A stretch of 64,000 nucleotides of DNA from Pseudomonadota bacterium. Lineage in GTDB: Bacteria > Pseudomonadota > Gammaproteobacteria > Burkholderiales > Thiobacillaceae. Positions 1 through 8,765 of the stretch are shown here, one piece after another. Each line of letters begins with the position of its first letter. Position 1 is the first letter of the stretch. Position numbers and translations under genes: made by a program. The notes under the pieces were generated by a model. The model had not been told where the DNA came from, searched no databases, and worked only from the letters and a program-made list of their open reading frames with translations. Location of the stretch: contig JAKBJA010000117.1 in assembly GCA_021836225.1 (NCBI GenBank), positions 124,001-188,000 of the forward strand, given 5' to 3'.

Positions 1-628
1 GGTGGTATTCGTGCGATTCAAAAAAGCGATGGATGTTCCGGTATTTTTGGTACACAAAATAGGACCCGAGCTGCTCGTACTCCCGGTCTTCCTCCTCCAC
101 CCCTGCAACAGCGTCCAAGCGCTCTTCATGGAGCTTGTCCTTGAAGTAAGCGTAGCGCGACACCGACACCGGACGGCGTATCGAAAACTCGCTGACGGAC
201 GTGTGGTATATGATCAGCGCGCTGTGCGTTGCGTAGAAGCTTGCCACGTCAACCTGATTGCGTGGATGCACGACGCTCAGCGTGCGTCCATCAAGACTAT
301 GAGCAACACGGAAATTGAAAGGGATGGTCGCCATCTGGCATTTGCCGATGGGCACGGAGCGGCGCGTTTTCTGCTTACCCCATTCAGTTACAACCTCAAC
401 CGTGATCACGACCTTGGGGTCGATCCCGAACAGTAGCCGCATTGTCCGGTCGAGATCGGTCGTCTCGCAAATCCAGCGCAACTGGCCCTTTTCGATCTCG
501 ATGCTGTTGTTTCTTAAGAAGCGATAATAGCCCCGATTGGAGAATGTCGGAGGCACCTCGAACGGCAGCATGTCCGTCAGCACAGCCCTTTGCTTCCTGT
601 GAGTGAGCGAGACGCGCCGCTTAGCCAT
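1..628 (-). CDS. drt3b: Drt3b-like antiviral reverse transcriptase, N-terminal part (cut by window edge)
   Basis: This is an open frame of at least 209 codons that runs off the left edge of the window. It starts at ATG 628-626, inside the last codons of the upstream RT gene (8-base overlap), so the two are translationally coupled. The visible N-terminal part contains the stretch LPFEVPPTFSNRGYYRFL, which I associate with the second reverse transcriptase of DRT type 3 systems. The catalytic motifs lie outside the window and cannot be checked. The inferred role is antiphage defence together with the neighbouring RT. The family call rests mainly on the partner gene and on this N-terminal resemblance. 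Confidence 0.65.
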   Translation of the reverse strand, partial: MAKRRVSLTHRKQRAVLTDMLPFEVPPTFSNRGYYRFLRNNSIEIEKGQLRWICETTDLDRTMRLLFGIDPKVVITVEVVTEWGKQKTRRSVPIGKCQMATIPFNFRVAHSLDGRTLSVVHPRNQVDVASFYATHSALIIYHTSVSEFSIRRPVSVSRYAYFKDKLHEERLDAVAGVEEEDREYEQLGSYFVYQKYRNIHRFFESHEYH

Positions 629-1970
629 GTTTCCATGCCCTCACGATCATCTGCAACTCTCTCGTGCTGAAATTATGATACCGGCGTTGCTCAAAGCCAG
701 TGGTGAATTTGAGCTTTTTCAACTGCTTTTGCAGGCTGGTCCGCTTGAGTTCCGCAATGCGCGTCTTGAGCCGCTTATCGAGCAGTTCAAAGCTCGACAA
801 GTCGGTCACGATCGAATTGTTGAAGTATATGCCGGTGACCGCGCATGACTTGCTGTTGGATAGGCGGGTATTGCCCGTCAGGAATTTTACGCGGCCGACC
901 AGCTTTCTGAATGCACCCTTCGGGTTAACCGGCTTCTCCTGCCAATAGTCCGCGAACGCGGCATCCAGCCGCGTACGATATTTCGCCACCTTCGCTGCGC
1001 TCGGGCTAATTTCAAACTGCCCCGGTTTGAGGAGGAAGCGATAACCCAGATACTCAAACTTCTTCGGATCAGTGTCGGCCAGCTTGAATTCAAAGGTTTT
1101 GGCCGCGTTGTGCATGAGCCCGTTGTCGCCGAAGATCAAGATGATCATGTCCTTGAACGAGCCAAGGTCTTTGCCAATTGGCGGTCGCGCAAACACGGCC
1201 ACGATATCATCGACAAACCGGCAATATAGGACCAAGCCGGGGATCGCCCGGATCTTCTTGTCCACAGGCCTTAGATACAACTCAGCCAGATATGCGCTGA
1301 TGCCAACGCCCCGGGGAATGCCGGTTGTGGCGCCGGAGATCACGCCGTATGAGTCCAGCACCTGCTTGATGTATTTCTTTGAGGCGGGACTCAATAACTG
1401 GTCGCGATCCAGCTTTTCGACCAAGCGCTTGCGGTCGATGCTCTCATAAAATGACGAGATGTCGGTGCGGACTAGCTCGAAAGGAAAATTGCTACCGAGC
1501 ATGTCGCGAAGTTGGCAGACTAAGTCGTGACGGTTAGCCTGTTTGACACCGTAGATGCGATGGATGTTACGCTGGAGCTGCTTGATAACGAAGAAGGTCT
1601 CAGGCTCCGCGTCGATGCAGAAAACCGGCTTTCCCTTCGGCCCGGTCTTTTGGGAAAGGACGATCTTGAAACTTGGCTTGAGAATCTTCTGACTGATGTC
1701 ATCCATCAGGGCATCGATGGCGGATGACTTATCTGTTTTCAAGGTAACTAGTTCAGCCTTCAACGCATGCAACTTCGTCTCGAAATCGTCAGCCGTCAGT
1801 GTGGCTTTGACTTTCCGTAGATCACGAATGTCCTGCACCTTGTCGCGTACAGCGAGCGTGAACGGTTCGAGAGTCGGGAAATAGCGGGTTGCCAAGTCGA
1901 CACCCTTACGGTTCTCAGCATCATAGATGCGACGGAAGTTCTCCGCGGTGAACATTTGATCTAGCATCAC
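621..1970 (-). CDS. drt3a: Drt3a-like antiviral reverse transcriptase
   Basis: This 449-residue protein is a reverse transcriptase. Motif A is RTDISSFYES with Asp170, motif B is TTGIPRGVGISAYLAE (about 215-230), and the catalytic motif C is YCRFVDDIVAVF with Asp254 and Asp255; FEYLGYRF follows. There is no maturase or endonuclease domain and no group II intron signature, so it is not a retroelement RT. The N-terminus (LDQMFTAENFRRIYDAENRKG) resembles Drt3a, the first of the two RTs of the DRT type 3 phage-defence system, and the second RT gene overlaps its end. Start choice lies between adjacent ATG codons at 1970 and 1967. Local DNA is visibly less GC-rich than the rest of the window, which suggests horizontal acquisition. 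Confidence 0.75.
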   Translation of the reverse strand: MMLDQMFTAENFRRIYDAENRKGVDLATRYFPTLEPFTLAVRDKVQDIRDLRKVKATLTADDFETKLHALKAELVTLKTDKSSAIDALMDDISQKILKPSFKIVLSQKTGPKGKPVFCIDAEPETFFVIKQLQRNIHRIYGVKQANRHDLVCQLRDMLGSNFPFELVRTDISSFYESIDRKRLVEKLDRDQLLSPASKKYIKQVLDSYGVISGATTGIPRGVGISAYLAELYLRPVDKKIRAIPGLVLYCRFVDDIVAVFARPPIGKDLGSFKDMIILIFGDNGLMHNAAKTFEFKLADTDPKKFEYLGYRFLLKPGQFEISPSAAKVAKYRTRLDAAFADYWQEKPVNPKGAFRKLVGRVKFLTGNTRLSNSKSCAVTGIYFNNSIVTDLSSFELLDKRLKTRIAELKRTSLQKQLKKLKFTTGFEQRRYHNFSTRELQMIVRAWKHG

Positions 1971-2444
1971 TGACGATTCATTCCATTTGATTCAGTTCGG
2001 TGGCTAGGCTCGACCCTTCCCGAGAAAAGCTCGCCAATGAGGGCGTCCGTACCATTGGCACGGTACTCGCTGGTCTGTTGTTCGTTTTCCCTGTCCAGCC
2101 TTGATTTCTGGGCGCTTTACGCTTTTTCGATATTAACCTGTTTGACATTCATGATGCCACGGGAGAAGGGGCGGCACGATGTCGCGTCTGGCCTATTAAA
2201 CGGGCAGCCTTGACGAAGTATTTCTCAGGACAGAGCGTATCCGGAATTTTGTGTAAAGCAGTCATATTCAGTCGTATAGAGGAAAGCCTGCTTTGGCCGA
2301 GAAACAGTCAATGCGCGCACAGAGGGCTGGCCTACAACTAAAGTCGTATAGACGCCTGACATCGTTGGCCCCACACTCCAAGTACTCACGGATGCGCCAC
2401 CGCGTTACGGTGAGACTGAAAATCAAACTACAAAGGGGGGAAAG
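1971..2444. other. 474-bp non-coding stretch beside the RT genes: possible ncRNA locus and IS-end-like sequence
   Basis: No convincing gene lies here. DRT type 3 systems are known to carry a non-coding RNA, so the minus-strand leader of drt3a (1971-2268) is the natural place to look; it holds a small inverted repeat GTACC/GGTAC at 2049-2066. On the minus strand at 2259-2243 the sequence TTTACACAAAATTCCGG resembles the terminal sequence of IS256-type insertion elements, but no transposase is present. The 11-mer AGTCGTATAGA occurs twice, at 2270-2280 and 2342-2352. A strong ribosome-binding sequence (AAAGGGGGGAAAG) directly precedes the gene at 2445. Confidence 0.35.
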
Positions 2445-3128
2445 ATGGGGATCAATGCGATTCTGGGCGGATTCGCCCTGCTGTTTTCTTGCATTATCGG
2501 AAGCGTGACCCATGCGACCGTGCTGACCGGTAACGGTGTCCACACAATCAATGGGCCAGAGTCCAACGTCTCCGCCTACGACCAGGCGACGGTTGAACTG
2601 GTCAGTGGCGCCGACGTCGCGTGGCTATACATGAACGCACAGTCGCGACTCGACGTCCTTGAGGGGCTGGCGTCCTGGGTTTACATGTACGCGGATTCAC
2701 GTGCCGCCATCAGGGGCGGTGACCTTTCCTGGCTCAAGCTGTACGGCAATTCCAGCGCAAATATTACCAATGGCAACATTTCATGGCTTCAGATATTCGA
2801 GACCAGTTCGGCGAGCATCCTCAAGGCCGACATCAGTTGGCTCGTTGTGGGAGGCGCATCGCGGGCGGATATCTACGGCCGCAACTTCACATATTCCGGC
2901 GGGCACCTAAGCGGGAACTGGACGGACGGTACGCCGTTTTCGTTTTGGGCGCTGGAAGGCGATGCCCAAGGCGTACCGAACGTCGTCGGGATATATTCCC
3001 AGTTGCCGGACAACATTGTCTTGCATACCGTGCCGGTGCCGTCGACAGCGTATCTGATTCTGCTCGCGCTTCCGCTGCTCGCAGGGGTTCACAGCAGATG
3101 GCGCTTCGGCGGATCGCCTAGCGTCTGA
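2445..3128 (+). CDS. Secreted repeat (beta-solenoid-like) protein with PEP-CTERM-like tail
   Basis: The 227-residue product begins with a hydrophobic Sec-type signal segment (about residues 1-25, ending near THA). The middle, about residues 40-150, is a regular repeat of roughly 20 residues in which a W-L/V-Y/K/Q hydrophobic strand alternates with an S-x-A-x-I turn (for example DLSWLKLYGNSSANI followed by NISWLQIFETSSASI). This is the pattern of a stacked beta-solenoid. The C-terminus has VPVPSTAYLILLALPLLAG followed by RWR: a VPxPS box, one transmembrane helix and a basic end, as in PEP-CTERM proteins sorted by exosortase, although the usual Glu is Val. It probably ends up in the envelope or matrix. 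The start is fixed by a very strong Shine-Dalgarno sequence. Confidence 0.6.
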   Translation: MGINAILGGFALLFSCIIGSVTHATVLTGNGVHTINGPESNVSAYDQATVELVSGADVAWLYMNAQSRLDVLEGLASWVYMYADSRAAIRGGDLSWLKLYGNSSANITNGNISWLQIFETSSASILKADISWLVVGGASRADIYGRNFTYSGGHLSGNWTDGTPFSFWALEGDAQGVPNVVGIYSQLPDNIVLHTVPVPSTAYLILLALPLLAGVHSRWRFGGSPSV

Positions 3129-3146
3129 TCGGGTGACCGCAGCCGC

Positions 3147-3848
3147 TCACCGCGGCACCTGCGCACTCCCCATATACCGACTGATGACCGCGACGCGACG
3201 CTGATACGCGCGCGAGCTGCGATGGTTCTCGTACCAGCGCGGGTTGGGCACCATGGCGGCCAGGCGGGCGGCCTGGCCGCGGCTGAGGTTGGCGGCGGAG
3301 GTCTTGTAGTAGCGGCGGGCGGCGGCTTCGGCGCCGTAGATGCCGTTGCCCCACTCGATGACGTTGAGGTAGACCTCGAGGATGCGGCGTTTGCTCCAGG
3401 TGGCTTCGATCATGAGCGTGATCACGGCTTCCTGACCCTTGCGGATGAAGCTGCGCTCGCCGGAGAGGAACAGGTTCTTGGCGAGCTGCTGGCTGATGGT
3501 GGAGCCGCCGGCGACGAGGCGGCCTTTCTTCAGGTTCTTCTCGACTGCGGTCTGGATGCCCTCGACGTCGAAGCCTTCGTGCTCGAGGAATTTGGCGTCC
3601 TCGGCGGCGACGATGGCGCGCTTCAAGTTGATTGAGATGCGGTCGTAGGGCACCCACTTGTGGCGCAGTTCGGCGTCGGGGTTCTTTTCCTGCTGGCGTG
3701 CCAGGCCCGCTTCCATGAAGGAGGTCGAGGCGGGGTTGTGATCGATCCACCACAGCACGTGCGCGAACAGCCACACCTGATACAGCAGCACCAGCGTGAC
3801 CGCTGCCGCGACGCCCTTGCCGAGCCAGCGCCATGCGGTGCGCATCAT
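3147..3848 (-). CDS. mtgA: Monofunctional biosynthetic peptidoglycan transglycosylase
   Basis: The 233-residue protein polymerises lipid II into glycan strands at the inner membrane. It has one N-terminal membrane anchor (about residues 7-30) followed by a GT51 domain. The family signatures are visible: [15 protein letters not shown] (catalytic Glu), [16 protein letters not shown], and [39 protein letters not shown] in pieces. The start is set by the ATGA overlap with the end of aroE, so the two genes are co-transcribed. It ends 18 bp from the convergent secreted-protein gene. Confidence 0.93.
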   Translation of the reverse strand: MMRTAWRWLGKGVAAAVTLVLLYQVWLFAHVLWWIDHNPASTSFMEAGLARQQEKNPDAELRHKWVPYDRISINLKRAIVAAEDAKFLEHEGFDVEGIQTAVEKNLKKGRLVAGGSTISQQLAKNLFLSGERSFIRKGQEAVITLMIEATWSKRRILEVYLNVIEWGNGIYGAEAAARRYYKTSAANLSRGQAARLAAMVPNPRWYENHRSSRAYQRRVAVISRYMGSAQVPR

Positions 3849-4696
3849 GTGCGCGGCCCCCGCGAGGGGGACGCCGCCAGCCCCTCGCCTTCCAGGCGGT
3901 CTTGGCGCAGCGCCGCGATGACGGGTGCCGTGTCGGGACGCACGCCGCGCCACAGACAGAACGCTTCGGCCGCCTGTTCGACCAGCATGCCGAGGCCGTC
4001 GGCGGTGCGCGCGCCGTGGGTGCGGGCGAAGTTGAGGAAGGGCGTGTCGCGGCCGTACATCATGTCGTAGGCCAGCGTGTCCGCGGTGAACACGCGCGGC
4101 GACAGCGGCGGCAGGTCGCCGGCGAGGCTGGCGGCGGTGGCGTTGATGACGAGGTCGAAGGGGGTGTCGACCGCGTCGAAACCGCATGCGTGGACGCCGC
4201 GGCCGAACAGGTCGGCGAGCTCTTCAGCGCGGCTAACGGTGCGGTTGGCGATGACGAGCGCCGCGGGCTGCTGGTCGAGCAGCGGCTCGATCACGCCGCG
4301 CGCCGCGCCGCCGGCGCCGAGCAGCAGGATGCGTTTGCCCGCGAGTGCGCAGTTCAGGTTGCGCGTGAGATCGGCGACCAGGCCGGCGCCGTCGGTGTTG
4401 TCGCCGAGGATGCCGTCGGCATCGAAACTCAGCGTGTTGACCGCGCCGGCGCGCTGGGCGCGCGGACTCAGGCGGCTGGCCAGCCTGAAGGCTTCTTCCT
4501 TGAATGGGACGGTGACGTTGGCGCCGCGCCCGCCTGCCGCAATGAACGCGGCGACGCTCTCCGCAAACCCGTCGAGCGGAGCGGGGATGGCTTCGTAGCG
4601 CATGTCCTGGCCGGTCTGGCGGGCAAAGGCGGTGTGGATCTGCGGGGATTTGGAGTGGGCAATCGGGTGCCCGAATACGGCGTAGCGGTCGGTCAT
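3845..4696 (-). CDS. aroE: Shikimate dehydrogenase
   Basis: The 283-residue enzyme reduces 3-dehydroshikimate with NADPH in aromatic amino acid synthesis. The substrate-binding N-domain begins [17 protein letters not shown], with the catalytic Lys in [10 protein letters not shown] and the Asp in NTDGAGL. The nucleotide-binding loop is [12 protein letters not shown] and the NADPH-selective NRT motif is [12 protein letters not shown]. Length is typical of AroE. It overlaps mtgA by 4 bases. The terminal residues [17 protein letters not shown] look dispensable. Confidence 0.96.
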   Translation of the reverse strand: MTDRYAVFGHPIAHSKSPQIHTAFARQTGQDMRYEAIPAPLDGFAESVAAFIAAGGRGANVTVPFKEEAFRLASRLSPRAQRAGAVNTLSFDADGILGDNTDGAGLVADLTRNLNCALAGKRILLLGAGGAARGVIEPLLDQQPAALVIANRTVSRAEELADLFGRGVHACGFDAVDTPFDLVINATAASLAGDLPPLSPRVFTADTLAYDMMYGRDTPFLNFARTHGARTADGLGMLVEQAAEAFCLWRGVRPDTAPVIAALRQDRLEGEGLAASPSRGPRT

Positions 4697-4754
4697 GGCG
4701 GCCGTATTTTAGCCGCTCAACCGGCTGCCATGCGTTTTTGTATGGATCGCCGCG

Positions 4755-5210
4755 TCAGCCTTGGGTCCAGGGCAGGCTTCGGTGTTTCCAGCCGTTGAGT
4801 TCGTTGCGGTGGCCGGTGGCCTTGTTGAGGTCGCCTTCGATGCCTTCCAGCACGTCGTAGCAACTGCCTCGTCCGGCTTCGCTGCAGGCAGCGGCAGCTT
4901 TGTGCGAACGCTCGCCGCTGCGGCAGATGAAGAACAGCAGAGATTCCGGATCGGTGGCCTGCGCGAGCTGGGCAAGAAAGTGGGGGTTCAGCACCCAGCC
5001 GGGCCAGGCTTGCCATTCGACATGCAGCGCGCCGGGAATGGCACCGTTGAGTTCGAGTTCCGCGTGGGAACGCACATCGATCAGGCGGGTTCCGGGTGCG
5101 ATCAGCAGCAATTCATGTGCTTCGTGCGGCAGCAGCGCGCCGGCAAATGACCAGGAATTTGACTGGCTGCGCAGGTGGGCAGTGTCGAGCAAATCCGTGA
5201 TGCGTCCCAT
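4755..5210 (-). CDS. Single-domain rhodanese-like sulfurtransferase
   Basis: This 151-residue protein has a single rhodanese fold: LIDVRSHAELELNGAIPGALHVEW followed by the active-site loop FICRSGERSHKAA, with Cys in a CRSGER loop typical of persulfide-carrying rhodaneses. No signal peptide is visible, so it is cytoplasmic. It probably moves sulfane sulfur from thiosulfate or a persulfide to a thiol acceptor; the true partner cannot be told from sequence. It stands alone between aroE and the divergent glnA promoter region. Confidence 0.85.
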   Translation of the reverse strand: MGRITDLLDTAHLRSQSNSWSFAGALLPHEAHELLLIAPGTRLIDVRSHAELELNGAIPGALHVEWQAWPGWVLNPHFLAQLAQATDPESLLFFICRSGERSHKAAAACSEAGRGSCYDVLEGIEGDLNKATGHRNELNGWKHRSLPWTQG

Positions 5211-5265
5211 GATGGTTTCCTTTTATTGTCAATTCAGTATATGAAACCCCCTGCCTGATGCAATT

Positions 5266-5313
5266 TGCACCACGTTGGTGCAGTGTTCTGGCTTGACGCA
5301 TTATTTTGGTGCA
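5266..5313 (+). promoter_or_regulatory. Two NtrC enhancer sites upstream of glnA
   Basis: The first site is TGCACC-N5-GGTGCA at 5266-5282, a perfect dyad matching the NtrC consensus. The second, at 5297-5313, is CGCATT-N5-GGTGCA, with one intact half. Their centres are 31 bp apart, about three helical turns, and lie about 140 and 109 bp upstream of the start site predicted from the sigma-54 element. This is nearly the geometry of the E. coli glnAp2 enhancer. The regulator is encoded 3.3 kb downstream (ntrC). Confidence 0.88.
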
Positions 5314-5387
5314 AGAGAGAAAAGAGTCGCTCGCTATGCCGTTGCCTGAGCGCTTATGGCACAATGTCTGGCGCCCGATTTTTCGTA

Positions 5388-5404
5388 TGGCACGGTTGCT
5401 GCTA
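5388..5404 (+). promoter_or_regulatory. Sigma-54 promoter of glnA
   Basis: TGGCACGGTTGCTGCTA contains the -24 GG and -12 GC separated by exactly 10 bases, with the TGGCACG core intact. Transcription should begin near 5414, leaving a leader of about 75 bases before glnA. Together with the NtrC sites it indicates induction of glutamine synthetase on nitrogen limitation. Confidence 0.85.
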
Positions 5405-5489
5405 ACAGCTTTTTGTGTGACGTTTGTGTGGCGGGTTAGGGCGACATTCAACGTCGTAATTCAATCCATTTCAGTTGAGGAGATTCAGC

Positions 5490-6899
<1,410 letters not shown>

Positions 6900-6920
6900 A
6901 CAGCACTTGGTGCACCCAAG

Positions 6921-6945
6921 GGGCAGCTTCGGCTGCCCTTTTTTG
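6921..6945 (+). terminator. Rho-independent terminator after glnA
   Basis: The stem GGGCAGC/GCTGCCC closes a TTCG tetraloop and is followed by a run of T residues. It lies 22 bp after the glnA stop. Confidence 0.93.
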
Positions 6946-7033
6946 TTGATGTTCCCCCGGGATGGCCGTTGAAGGGAGTGTCAAGATTGCCGGCTGGTGT
7001 CCGTTAAAAATCGGGTACGCTACACTCAGCCCT

Positions 7034-7504
7034 ATGTCGATCGCCCGTCTTTCCTTTCTGTTGTGCCTGATCCTGGCTGCGCCCGCGCAGGCCGATATCT
7101 ACAAGTACGTCGATGAAAACGGCCAGGTGACGTTTACCGATGTCTACAAAAAAGGCGCCAGACGTGTCGACCTGCCCGGTGCGCCGACGCAGTTGCCGGC
7201 CAGAGACAAATCGCCCCGGCGCGCCTCCTATACGCCCAGCCCGGCGGACTTCCCCCGTATCGATCCCGGTACGCAGAAACGGCGCGACGACGTTCGCCGC
7301 CAGGTGCTGCAGGATGAAATTTCAGGCGAACGCCGCAATGCCGACGAGGCGCGCCGTCAACTGACGCTGGGCGAGCGTCTCCAGCCCGGCGAGCGCGCCA
7401 CCGATGCCACCTATCTCAATCGCGTAAAAAGCTTGCGCACCGCTGTGCAGCAGCACGAGCAGAACATTACTGCTATCCAGCGTGAGCTTGCCAATCTGAA
7501 ATAG
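7034..7504 (+). CDS. Periplasmic DUF4124-domain protein
   Basis: The 156-residue product starts with a signal peptide (MSIARLSFLLCLILAAPAQA) and continues directly into the DUF4124 motif DIYKYVDENGQVTFTD, a short WW-like module common in betaproteobacterial and gammaproteobacterial exported proteins. The C-terminal half, rich in Arg, Glu and Gln, is likely a coiled coil (about residues 85-155). Function is unknown. The start at 7034 is chosen because the signal peptide begins there; a longer frame exists but adds no recognisable sequence. It sits between glnA and ntrBC, a common setting for this gene in Betaproteobacteria. Confidence 0.8.
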   Translation: MSIARLSFLLCLILAAPAQADIYKYVDENGQVTFTDVYKKGARRVDLPGAPTQLPARDKSPRRASYTPSPADFPRIDPGTQKRRDDVRRQVLQDEISGERRNADEARRQLTLGERLQPGERATDATYLNRVKSLRTAVQQHEQNITAIQRELANLK

Positions 7505-7544
7505 GTTTTGTCTTTGCCGCAAACACTCTGCGGACATTAAGGAC

Positions 7545-7611
7545 AGGCCGTGGTTGCCCCGTGGGATAAATAAAGAAGCTGAAGCTTCAAGAACCATGCT
7601 CCACCCGCAAG
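7545..7611. repeat. REP-like palindromic element, copy A (degenerate)
   Basis: It begins AGGCCGTGGTT and ends CAAGAACCATGCTCCACCCGCAAG around a small AAGCTGAAGCTT palindrome. It shares both outer arms with copies B (7631-7676) and C (inside the nifJ gene near 35.55 kb), but its first arm is interrupted. Confidence 0.7.
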
Positions 7612-7630
7612 CACCCTAAAGGGCATAAAG

Positions 7631-7676
7631 GGTAGGCCGTGGTTCTAAAGATGCTAAAGCATCAAGAACCACGCTC
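7631..7676. repeat. REP-like palindromic element, copy B
   Basis: The hairpin pairs CGTGGTTCT (7638-7646) with AGAACCACG (7665-7673), and inside it GATGCT with AGCATC. The flanks GGTAGGC and CTC are shared with copy C. It lies in the ntrB leader, about 30 bp before the likely start codon, and could form an mRNA hairpin there. Confidence 0.8.
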
Positions 7677-7704
7677 TGGCACAATCAGTGCTTCAACTGA
7701 GTGC

Positions 7705-8760
7705 ATGAGCATGTCGCCGTTCTCGCCCACCGAATTTTCCGGACTGGATTACCTGTCTACCGGCGTCGTGATTCTGGATGCCGACGGCCATATCGTATTC
7801 GTCAATCCGGCCGCCGAAACCCTGTTGGGGGTGTCGGGTGTCCTGCTGCTCGGGGAGGGCGCGACGGCTGTGTTCGAGCGCAGTCCCGAGTTGCTTGCGG
7901 CCATCCAGACGGCGTGCACGCAGCAGGAAACCGTCATTGAATATGAGCTCGACGTCGTGGTGAGCGGTCATCCGCCGATTCGCCTTGGCTGCAGCGTATC
8001 GCCGCTGGAGAAACCGTCACAGGCCGCGCTGATCGAAATGCGCGCGGTCGATCCGCACCTGCGCATCGCCCGGCTGGAGCAGGCGCGTCTGCAACAGGAA
8101 GCCAACCGCGAACTGCTGCGCAACCTAGCGCATGAAATCAAGAATCCGCTCGGTGGCATCCGTGGCGCGGCCCAATTGCTGGAGCACGAGTTGCCGCGCG
8201 AATCCTTGCGCGAATACACCCAGGTCATCATCAAGGAATCCGATCGGCTGCAGTCGCTGATGGAGCGTCTGCTGACGCCGCACCGGATGCCCCGTTTTGG
8301 TGCGGTCAACATTCACGAAGTGCTGGAGCGGGTCCGCAGCCTGATCCTGGCCGAAACGCCGAGTGTGACGCTGCGGCGCGACTACGACATCAGCCTGCCG
8401 GAAATTCGCGCCGACTCGGAACAGCTGATTCAGGCCACGCTCAACATTGCGCGCAATGCCGTGCAGGCAATGCACGGTAACGGCGAGATCATTTTCAGGA
8501 CCCGGGTGGCGCGGCAGATCACGCTCGAGAGCCGGCGCTACCAGCTTGGCATGCGCGTCGAGATCATCGACAACGGCCCCGGCATTCCCGAAGAGATACG
8601 CGAACAGATCTTCTTTCCGCTGGTGTCCGGACGCGAAGGTGGCAGCGGACTCGGGCTCGCCGTTGCGCAGACGCTGGTCGCACAGAACCACGGCACCATC
8701 GAGTGCGAAAGCCGTCCCGGCCGCACTGTTTTCTCGATTTTTCTCCCTTTACCGACTTGA
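7705..8760 (+). CDS. ntrB: Nitrogen-regulation sensor kinase NtrB
   Basis: This 351-residue soluble kinase phosphorylates NtrC when nitrogen is scarce and is held in check by PII. It has an N-terminal PAS domain (LSTGVVILDADGHIVFVNPAAETLLG), a HisKA domain with the phospho-His in LAHEIKNPLGGIRGAAQLLEH, and a HATPase domain (N box NIARNAVQAM, DNGPGIP, GSGLGLAVAQ). There is no membrane segment, as expected. ATG 7705 or 7711 is likely; an upstream extension would be encoded by the repeat element. It ends 5 bp before ntrC. Confidence 0.93.
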   Translation: MSMSPFSPTEFSGLDYLSTGVVILDADGHIVFVNPAAETLLGVSGVLLLGEGATAVFERSPELLAAIQTACTQQETVIEYELDVVVSGHPPIRLGCSVSPLEKPSQAALIEMRAVDPHLRIARLEQARLQQEANRELLRNLAHEIKNPLGGIRGAAQLLEHELPRESLREYTQVIIKESDRLQSLMERLLTPHRMPRFGAVNIHEVLERVRSLILAETPSVTLRRDYDISLPEIRADSEQLIQATLNIARNAVQAMHGNGEIIFRTRVARQITLESRRYQLGMRVEIIDNGPGIPEEIREQIFFPLVSGREGGSGLGLAVAQTLVAQNHGTIECESRPGRTVFSIFLPLPT

Positions 8761-8765
8761 ACGCC

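Noticed and set aside
621..1970. Group II intron or retron reverse transcriptase
   Set aside because: There is no maturase/endonuclease domain and no intron boundary sequence, and a second overlapping RT-like gene follows, which fits DRT type 3 better.
3147..4187. A 346-codon version of mtgA
   Set aside because: The extra N-terminal part is antisense-like Arg/His-rich sequence inside aroE; the membrane anchor starts at the ATGA overlap (3848).
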